Of a DNA stretch of 64,000 nucleotides, positions 55,555-64,000 are shown piece after piece (the first letter of the stretch is position 1; the number at the start of each line of letters is the position of its first letter). The position numbers were made by a program, and so were the translations under genes. Source of the DNA: Laburnicola sp. R22_1 (taxonomy: Eukaryota > Ascomycota > Dothideomycetes > Pleosporales > Didymosphaeriaceae); assembly GCA_014281115.1 (NCBI GenBank), contig JACONQ010000001.1:744001-808000 (forward strand). The letters are read 5' to 3'. Under the pieces are notes generated by a model. That model was not told where the DNA came from and did not search any database. It was given only the letters and a program-made list of their open reading frames with translations.

Positions 55555-57520
55555 GGACGGAACATCTCCACAATACGAAGGCAATAGAGTTAAAAGCCCT
55601 TTGTAAAATAGTTAATTAGGTACTAATTGTAGTAGCTTTTAAATAGCTTTTATTAAGTAACTTTAGTATAACTAACTATTTTATAGTAACTAATATTATT
55701 AATTATAATATTAAAGCGCTTTTTTAGTAAAGTTTTTAAATATTTTAATAATTACTACTTTTAATAAATGTAATTTAAATATATAAAAGAGTTAGTAATA
55801 AAAATATTAGTAAGTGTATAGTATTAAATTAACTATCTAAAAGTAGAATAATAAAGGCTTTTATTTTAAATAATATTAAAGAACTTTATTATGTAGAGAT
55901 TCTAACTAAGGTTAAGTTCGCACTATATATAGAGAGGAGTAAAATAGAAGGCACTAAAATCTAGTATCTAGCACATAATAGTAGTAATAAAATATATATA
56001 AAATAATAATAATTTTATTATTAACTTTCTATATAGTAGTATTAATAATAGTAGTTAATAGATAGTTAGGTATAACTAAGTTATATATTATCTCTTAACT
56101 AGTAGACTATTAGAGAGCTATAGTGGATCGTAGAGTTATAACTATAGAAGCAGTGTAGGTAATAGAACGCTTAACTATAGTTTAATTATCGCGCTTACAA
56201 CTTAATAGTAGCGCAGCTATAGTTTACTATGCGTATAGTGTATAAGTCTACTCTTATAATATTAGTAATGCCTAGTATACTAAATCTTTACTTTAATACA
56301 CAATACTATATTTTTAAATCTAACTCTTTATCTATTATATTTAGTAACATAATAACTACTTCCTAGCAACCTAATATTACGTTTAAGTCTAATATTTATA
56401 GTAATATAGCTATTATTAAATGTAGTTAAAGTATAGATAACTAGCTAGGTAAAGTTAAGAATAATTTCTAGAGATTTAGTAACCTTATACAACTAGAAAA
56501 ATTATTAAAAGGGCCTCTAGAGCTTATTTTTAAGTACCCTATTAGTAATATCTTTAGGCTAATTTGCTACGCCTTATACCTTTAGATTCTAAAGTATAAA
56601 GTAGTTCTTTAGTATCTAAATATTAGTAGAAGAGATATAGCCTTTATAATATAATAATAGTATAATATAAAGATTATACTATAAAAGCTTAAAAATATAA
56701 CTAAAAATAAAGGTAATAAGAACTATAAGGGCAAGGACTAAAGTAAAGAGAAGAAAGAGTTTATTATAATATATAAGATGCTAAAGGCATAGTAGTAGTA
56801 TAAGAAGCTTATTAAGGTAGTAGCAATTATCTAGGCTACTATTAAGGTGAGAAACCGCAAGCAATAAGGGTAAGAGTAAGAGTAAGTAGCGGCGGCAAAA
56901 GCATAAGAAAGATAGGTAGTAGTAGTAAGGTTCTAGGGGACGGTATACAGCTTGCTAGTTGTAAGGAAAAATCTACTATAGAAGAGTAATAAGCTAGTTA
57001 GGTTAGTTATTATTATAATTATTATTCTTATTATTATAGTAAAAAATATTATTAAAGATATTATTAATTACGTAACATAGTGGTTAGTTAAACAGCTGGT
57101 CCGGAATTACGTAATATTACAGATTGACTCTAGGGGAGAAATTTTAAATAATATAATAAAAAAGTAAAGCCTTCTACTTAGTAATTAAAAAGAGCGTAAA
57201 AATATTTATAAATAGTTTTTATTTTTTATTTTTTATTATCTAGTAGTATATATGGCGTTAATTTATCTACCTAGGGTAAGACAATAAAGGCTTTTATCTT
57301 AAATAATATAATAAAAAAGTAGAGGCTTTTAGTAATTAAAAAAAGGTCTAGTAGTATATAAAATAAAAAAGTAGTTAGAAGCTAAAGTAGCCTAAAATAA
57401 ATAAGCTTTAAAAAAGCTAAAAGTATAAAAATTTACTTAGCTAATAGTAATTTATAATTAATATAGCTATAAGTTAGTAAGTATAGCTAATAGCCTTAGG
57501 CAACTCCTAATATAAAGATT
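55555..57520. mobile_element. AT-rich, RIP-eroded transposon remains
   Basis: Nearly 2 kb of sharply AT-rich DNA rich in TA dinucleotides with no open frame of any length. It holds a copy of the LINE-like 3' end (about 55862-56060) and several eroded copies of the dispersed repeat (about 55835-55870, 57140-57210, 57245-57350). A less eroded stretch near 56820-57000 has a lysine-codon-rich look. The boundaries with normal DNA are abrupt. Confidence 0.8.
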
Positions 57521-58631
57521 CTCACATGTTAAGTGAACATAAGTGAACTATTTACCGAGCGCCTAAGAAAGGAGCACTGCACCACAACCAATCGGATTCA
57601 CACTATACTCACCTAGCGCCCGCTCTTTATTCTTCTTATCGTTGCACCTCCAGGTCCGACTCCAACCTGCATCGCCTGCTATCTCTCTCTCCTGTTCCTA
57701 GCCACCGGACGGACATTCTCCCGAACGAGCACACCCTTTGCTCTTCACATGCATCACCTCTTGCAGGCTCGCGCGACAAGTACAATGTCAAATATCATGC
57801 CACGTTCTACATTAGGTTTGCTCCGCTGCCATTACCAGATTGCGGTGGCACTAAATATAAATCGTCGCAATCGACATTGGTTAGAATCTCCACACGACGA
57901 AGATCTTCAATAACTCGTCGCAAAACCTAGAGTAGCTCCCGTATCGAAAGACACCGTCGCCATGCTGTACATAGCGCCACTCCACTGCTCCGCTCCTCCC
58001 GCGCCTCTCCTGCACGCCAAGCTCGCTATCCGAGAGTCCTCCTGCTGTCAGAACGCTTACCCCAGACCGTGAACCCATCACCCTGAGGCCCAGCACACCA
58101 TCCCATGGCCCAAGAAACCAGCCCCGCTGGAAAGAAACGCCCGCGAAACGCGACGTGATGATCATCCACGGCCGCTAAAAATACAGATTAACTAAGAGAG
58201 GAAACACAATCGTTACACGCGTGAAAAAAAGAGTTCGTCAATCCCCACATGGGCCGATTGAGCACCGTGCTCCCGATGACGATGTCGCAAGCGATGTCTG
58301 CTGTCTGTGCCGCGCGCGTGCCTGACTGGTCTTTATCGACCCGGAAATGGTGGCGTTGGTTCGAGTCAGTTCGCTGAGGCCGCGAGAACCGCCATGAGGA
58401 CAAAATAGCTGGCGCATTCGCATTAGCCTTCGGCTCGCAAGCATGAATCTAAAGGGTTGGTGGCAGACGCGGCCCGGCAAAGAAGGACGAACACACTCCC
58501 CGCTGCGAACAACAGGTCAACTTGCAAGGCCAAGAGCGGAGAGCTGCGGAGAGAGACCCCGCAACCTCCACTTCACGTCCATGCTTCGTCGATTTACACG
58601 AAGGCCTGCATGAACACCAAGAACGGACAAC
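57521..58631. other. Intergenic, 3' flank of DUF6594 gene
   Basis: About 1.1 kb with normal base composition. Minus-strand frames at 57881-58165 and 58188-58403 show no features. A possible extra last exon of the DUF6594 gene could lie here, since a GTAAGT follows its final codons. Confidence 0.4.
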
Positions 58632-61175
58632 TTACACCGAGACCAAACCTGCCCATTCCCGTGTGCTTCTCATCTCCATCATCTCCTTTGTCGTCGTTAC
58701 GAGCCTCATGATTGCCGCGCTAGTCAAGCTCAGAACAAGCAATCTTCCGAGCAAGCCGGGTACGATAACAAACACCAGGAGAGGCAGCACGCCGATCGAT
58801 CCCAGCCAAACAATGCCAGAGTCGGGTTGTACGACGCTGCCAACTGTGCTTGCTGACCTCCTACATCGAAATGTGAGCAAATCAGTCTTGTGTTCGAGGA
58901 ATTTAGTTTCCATTTGGTCGATTGGTGTACGCTTCTCTATCCACGTGCGGTAAGTCTGCACCTCCTCGCCATCAGCAGGGTCTAGCTTCGCAACCATGTT
59001 GTTGAACGAAGTCACCGCAGAGTCTGTTTAAGTCAGCTTATGACATGATTCCAATGAACCCAAGGTCAATGCTTGCAACGCTCATGGCCCACCCTACGAT
59101 GGTCGCAAATAAGAAAAGACAGGGGTCTTACTGTACTGGCCCAGTTTGAGATAGATGTGCCCAAGCAATTGTGTCCTCCGATACTGCATTTCGCCCCCGT
59201 AACGTGCCTCGCCTCGCCGGGATGCAGGGTGATGGTGTCCCGCCTCGTTCCACGGCGAGCACTGCGCGATGCACTCGTCTAGATAGCGTAATTCTTCTTC
59301 CATCTCCGAGAGCTCGTCTTGAAGGTGGAGTAAAACGCGATGATTGAGATTTTCGAACTTGCGATACATAGGTACCACAGTTTCCTCTTTTAGCCCACTT
59401 CGATTTTCGTCCACGCCTCCGCTTAATTTTTCCGCAAGCATTTCGTAACCCACGACCGTCGTCTTGGACAAATCGGGCCCTGGCGGATAGGCTTGATACC
59501 GAGGGGGATGTACCGGGGAATACTGAACCTGTGAAGGTTGAGCTGCAACACTGGGGGCCATCGGTGGCCGCGCCGCCAGGGAAAGGTCAGTCCCCTGCCT
59601 TGGTGAATACGAAGCAGGGGGTGCATGCATGGGCGAATAATAGTCTATGGGCTGTGGAGGGGGAGGTTGAGGGGCGGGCGGAGGACCATGTTGTGCTGTT
59701 GCGTAGAAATTGGCAGGGGAAGCACCGGGCTGCTGGTAAGGGTCGTACAAGGGAATTGCCGGGTGAGCATGCGGAGAGGGCCCTCCAGCAAAGTGAAAGT
59801 CCCGCTGTGGCTGGGGGGCTTGTAGGATATGTTCGTTTAAAGCTTGTTCCTGACGTCTCAAACGTCTAGTATGTCGGTCGGAATGGCGAGATGAAGATGT
59901 CGAAGGGAGCCTAGGGGGTGGAACGCGCTCCAAAGCCATATGATCCAAATGAGACGGCTGGCTCTCTGCCTCGCCTGGAGCTAGGGCGTTTTCTTCGCTC
60001 TCTTCTTCATCACTTTGGTCCTTCTCCTCAGCTTCATCGTCCTGTCCATCGCTATCGTTCGCCACGTCACTAACGCTAGGTTGGTACGCAGATCTTGCCC
60101 TTGATTCGGGCCTGTCTGAGTCAGTTCCCTCCTCATCATGTGAGTGTTCAATATTCGGTCTCCGCATTGACGCTGGGGAAGTTGCGGGCGATTCAGCTAC
60201 ATGCTCTTCGGCAGTCGAGGAAAGCCCCTCATGCTGAGAATTACCAGAGGAAGAGGAAGAGGAAGATGAAGAGGCACTTGACGGACTGTTTGCATGGCGA
60301 TAGCCATTGACAAACGGATTCGAGGTCTTGGAATGATCCATGTATTGGAAAACACTTGGCTGCTGTGAATCCATGGTGGTAGCGGCATCCGTTGAGGGGC
60401 CTGCGTTGGTTTGAGGTCGCTTTCTGCTTTTGGTAGGTTTGCGCTTTGCTATCGCCTTTCTGTCATACGATTGCTGCGTGATCGTTGAATTACTCCCGTT
60501 GGATGTGCCAGAATGCTGTGTGAGTCCAGAGAGAACAGAGATTAGGGATGGGTTCGGCAGATCTGCAAGATTCCCAACACGACGTTGTAACGAGCCGTGC
60601 TTCTGCCTGACCGAGCGATTCCTCAATGCTGCGTCATCAACAGGTCGAACCCGGCGGCGAGCAGGGTTATGGCTTTCTCTTGAGCTGACGGTAGAGCCCC
60701 GCTTGCGCCTCGCGGGTGTGCTCTCTTTTCCCTCGAGTATGCGACTAAGCTTAGGCAGGAAACCAGTCGCTTCCTTGCCTGTATCCGTATAGGAGAGCTC
60801 CGATGAAGTGACGGTTTGGGAAGCGATATCCGAGCTTTTGCGCAGAGATATCCGGCCTCCTTTGGGCTTGTGGACATCCTTATCGACGTCTAGCCATGCT
60901 GAGGGCGACTGTTCAGAGGCCTCATCTGACGTGGATTTGGCCCGCAAAGAGCGGCGTCGATGGACGGGAGAGGCGGCTGGAGACTCTGAGACGATGTCAC
61001 TTTCGGAGTGAGCCGGATAAGTGTCCACCGTGGGGCTTTGGTGTCGTGGACGCCCAAACACGCCCTCGAAGGAGGCTCTGAGGTCCGTCTGTGGTTCCGG
61101 CACAGATCAGCATCGGGAGAGACTGCGAGATCTTACAAGAGCGGGGAAAGGAAGAGGCGCTTTTCTACCCACCAT
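58632..61175 (-). CDS. DUF6594-type membrane protein with long disordered N-terminus
   Basis: Three exons keep frame: 61137-61175, 59132-61088 and 58632-59023, giving 795 residues. The first ~530 residues are low complexity: Ser/Arg/Lys-rich, a poly-Ser run, an acidic run and a Pro/Gln/His-rich stretch. The folded part begins around 545 (VVGYEMLAEKLSGG), then MYRKFENLNHRVLLHLQDELSEMEEELRYLD, the hallmark of fungal DUF6594 proteins as I know them. Two membrane helices near the end are IGVLPLLVFVIVPGLLG and LLVLSLTSAAIMRLV. Family members usually end with a third helix; here the frame stops at VSV beside a GTAAGT, so a final exon may be missing. The first exon (13 codons from 61175) is a prediction. 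Function unknown. Confidence 0.7.
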
Positions 61176-62151
61176 GCTACGTGTCGCCGTAGGGCTGCAG
61201 GAGATCCTGGCGGAAGCCGCCGCAGGATCAATGGATCTGGTATTGCCGGCGTCTTCCTAGAGGGGAGGTGTCGGCCGTGAAGAGGGGCAGAAATTCGAGG
61301 GTGGCGCAGTGTGCAATTTCTTGCATGCTGTCTGGAGCGAAAGCGCACGTTGTGCGACAAGAGAGGCTCAAGGAAGACTGCTCAGGCCGCAATCGAAGAT
61401 CAGTGCGTAACACTGCGCCATCAGAGGATCACGGAAGAGGTCACATGCGGCATGCGGTCCCGTCAACATGGCAGCTGGGAACTGAATGAAGGGCTCAGAA
61501 CGAAGCATTCACTCGTGAGAAAGCCCAAGAGGATAATATCATGCAGCCAGTCATTCACCGCCTCTGGATGCAGCGAAGTGGTTCGCCTGCGGATGGAGGG
61601 GGCGGCGCCCAATGACGCCTGCCGGGGCCGCGGGACCCGCGCTGGTGCTAGAAGGTAGCGAGAATACTGTAGTCCCCACCTACACCGGACGATATGGCTC
61701 CACGCTACCACAGCGAACACATGTGCAGGTCCACGATGTGTTCGCATTCGCATGTGATACACGTTGCCTAGGTCATGGACAAATCGTCCCAACTTCGTGC
61801 ATATCTTTGTATGCAAAGACAAATGGAATAGCTGGAGGCGCTCACAAACCTGTGTTGATCACCTCAGTTTCCGCTCCAATGTAAAAAGTACGCCATTGCA
61901 TCTCATACGTAGTATCCCAGTGGCCAACCGAAACGTCATCAAACATTCAAAAGAACTGCATGCATTTATTCAATCCACTTGATTCTCAATACAAGAATAC
62001 AAAACCCAAGCAGCCGTATCAAAACACCATTTCCAATACCAATGCAAAGATCCACCCCAACCCATACACATTCGATCCCCAACGCCGCGAGTCACACGGC
62101 ACTCACCGCAAAATCAACCGACTGTAGAAATGATCCAAACTTTTCACGTGG
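61176..62151. other. Intergenic between DUF6594 gene and rad21
   Basis: 976 bp containing the promoter of the DUF6594 gene and the 3' flank of rad21. No gene recognised; frames on both strands lack features. Confidence 0.5.
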
Positions 62152-64000
62152 CTAAGCCTCCGCAGCGATCTCGGCCGAGGGGAGTGGTTCCGCAGGCGTA
62201 GCAGTCGCCTGAGTAGCTTCTGCCACGGCAGGACCAGCCTCAGCAGCAGCAGCAGTTTTGATAGCTTCGGCGCCCGATACGTCGGTCTCTGCCCAAGAAC
62301 CCCAAAGGCCGCGTTTGGCACGGATGCGAATCGGACCACCCAGCTCATTATTCTGGACCTGTTGCTCCACCTTGATGGCATCCTTGGTTCCCAGAACGAG
62401 GATCTCGTTGAACATACGAGCAATGTCCGGCTTCGCCGTGGAGGCTTCGGGGAACATGCCTTGGAAGGAGACAGCTGTGTTCCTGCGCGCCTCCTCACTT
62501 GTCTCGGCATCGTTGCCGAAGACTTGACGCAGAAGATGGACAGCATGCTTGGTCTCTAGAGAGACGACTCCACTGTCTGCAGGGTGCAGAAGAGGGGCAG
62601 TAGTATCGTCGAAGTTGTCTGGGATAGGAGAGAAGACTTCCTCCTCCTCCTCCTCTTGAGGGATGATACCAGGCTCGTCGGGTAGCTGAAGTACTTCAGA
62701 GTCGTGACGAACCGAGGTCTCTCCACCAAAGCCTAGATCGACATCTTCTACTATAGGCTCTTCCTCCTCGAACTCCAACCGGGGCGTCCTCTCAGCAGAT
62801 GCACGGGCTTGTTCCTCTGCCGTGGCCACATCGGCGACACCGCTATCACGCTTACGCTTCTGAACTGGACGCGACACCACCTCCAAAGATAGGATGCCCC
62901 TCAGCTCTGGAGCCCAACCTTGACTTCGACCATTGCCAAGGATGCTAGACACGAAGCCACCCGACTTCTGCATGTTCATCAGGGCCATAAGCAGCGGATC
63001 ACGGGGTAAGAAAGAAGCGGGTTTCAGGATATCCTCGCGGTTGTTCTGCTGTTCGCGAATCTCGTTGGTGGATAACTGAGTTTGGGTATCCTGCTGGATC
63101 ACCCTTCGTCTTTTGGCACGGGCTTGTTGCTGCGCATCCTCTTCGTCTTGCTCTTGCTCAGGTGCAGGTTGAAATATGCTCGTACTGTACACCTCCTCTT
63201 CCAAAGCGCGTTCTTCGTCCTCTCCGAGTTCCGAAAGAGGCGACATTGAGCGCTCGCGGCGCTGATCCTCTACGGTTGTAACAGGTTCCTCAACGTCGCC
63301 ATGCTCGGTCATGCCGCCCATCTCAACATCCACATCTTCAACGTTGATATCCGGTCCAGCGGGGAGATCAGTGAGGTCATCGCCAAATTCAAGCCCAAGA
63401 TCATCTCCCGTCCCCAAGTCTTTCAACTCGGTAAACTCCTCGGAGGCACGTCTCTCAGGTGGCGCGTCACGACCTGCTTCGATGCTGGGTCCCTCGTCAA
63501 ATGGGGCAGGAATATCCAAATCTTCTCCAAATTCAAGACCCAAGTCGTCGGCGTCGTCCAAAATCTCGGGTTCCGCCCGTGGTTGCTCGATGCTGCCAGA
63601 CAAGAACTGGCTGCTATCCCAGTCTGGGAGGGCGATATCCGGGAGGCCGAGGTTCTGCAAATCCAAGGGCTGAGATAGAAGCAATGAGGGGTCAGGCATG
63701 GGCGCGAGTAGGTCGATGTCAGTAATCGCGTCAGCGAGCATAAGTGCGGCCGGATTGGCTACGTGCGAGTTGGCGGGCAAATCGATATTTCCAGGTTTGA
63801 AAGCCTGGTCAATCATTAGCATCAGAAGCAGGATCACAAGCTGGAACTTGTGCATACCATCTTGATCTTCCAGAGCGCCTCGGTGCAATCGTCGAGCAGA
63901 TAGCGCGCCTTCCTACTGTAAATACGCACTACACCCAGCATCAAGGAGCCACTCAGGCGCAGTGAGAAGGGCGCGCGCGGGCGCATGATCTCACTGATGT
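62152..64000 (-). CDS. rad21: Cohesin kleisin subunit Rad21/Scc1, 5' end outside window
   Basis: Kleisin that closes the cohesin ring and is cut by separase at anaphase. Two exons are in view: 63858-64000 (partial) and 62152-63804 (550 codons plus stop), joined by a 53-bp intron. The first carries the Rad21/Rec8 N-terminal motif IMRPRAPFSLRLSGSLMLG and VVRIYSRKARYLLDDC; the second continues AFKPGNIDLP. The acidic middle contains an LGLEFG motif twice. C-terminal TKHAVHLLRQVFG...[14 protein letters not shown] is the winged-helix part that binds Smc1, followed by an unusual Ala/Glu-rich tail. The start codon and roughly 50-60 residues lie beyond position 64000. Mitotic Rad21 rather than meiotic Rec8 is inferred from overall composition. 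Confidence 0.92.

Noticed and set aside
1..64000. tRNA or rRNA genes
   Set aside because: I looked for T-loop GTTCGAANYC-type signatures with matching arms and found none I could fold.
6198..64000. A functional cluster of cohesion and chromatin genes (chl1, fpr4, REV1, SAS2-like, mis14, rad21)
   Set aside because: They lie on both strands among unrelated housekeeping genes; chance co-location is the simpler reading.

Overview
The window is nuclear DNA of a filamentous ascomycete (Pezizomycotina; I infer Dothideomycetes, without proof). The reasons are ~50-bp introns with GTRNGT donors, CTAAC-type branch points and CAG/TAG acceptors; a gene set of AIP1, CHL1, FPR4, REV1, Ariadne RBR ligase, eIF2B-epsilon, SKN7, SAS2-like MYST, MIS14, RasGAP and RAD21 plus a HET-domain gene; and transposon relics whose stop codons all fit C-to-T change at CpA, the mark of repeat-induced point mutation (RIP). 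I re-joined exons by hand and checked that lengths keep frame.

Layout. 0.8-3.3 kb: C2H2 zinc-finger regulator (minus, part of the structure unresolved). 3.8-5.7: aip1 (minus), head to head with chl1 (plus, 6.2-9.0). 9.7-10.2: possible frameshifted membrane protein. 11.1-12.9: fpr4 (minus), head to head with REV1 (plus, 13.2-16.8). 17.0-23.6: an unusual array (below). 24.2-25.9: Ariadne-type ligase. 26.7-29.2: eIF2B-epsilon. 30.1-32.3: SKN7 (minus), head to head with a mitochondrial-type peroxiredoxin (plus, 33.4-34.2). 34.4-35.3: lambda-crystallin-type dehydrogenase. 36.7-38.2: broken HET gene. 38.4-39.5: SAS2-like acetyltransferase. 39.8-40.5: MIS14. 40.8-42.6: complete but dead Fot1/pogo transposon. 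43.0-43.8: small unknown protein. 45.0-47.0: MFS transporter between two copies of a dispersed repeat. 49.2-50.9: two diverged tandem arrays. 51.7-54.2: RasGAP. 55.6-57.5: AT-rich RIP-eroded repeats. 58.6-61.2: DUF6594 membrane protein. 62.2-64.0: cohesin RAD21, cut by the window end.

The most unusual part is 17.4-23.6 kb. Fourteen diverged modules, all facing the minus strand, repeat one core-promoter layout: TATAAAAG, 29-35 bp to a CTCTTCACAC-like start element, 16-29 bp to CTAAAA, usually 19-21 bp to ATGG, usually 16-21 bp to a second CTAAAA. The last module lies upstream of a short ORF with a good signal peptide; the others have no recognisable coding sequence. One copy between two modules holds a LINE-like insertion with a 15-bp target duplication. 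I know of no described element with this layout.

Most other genes are conserved single-copy housekeeping or chromatin genes. SKN7 and a peroxiredoxin, regulator and typical target class, share one divergent intergenic region.
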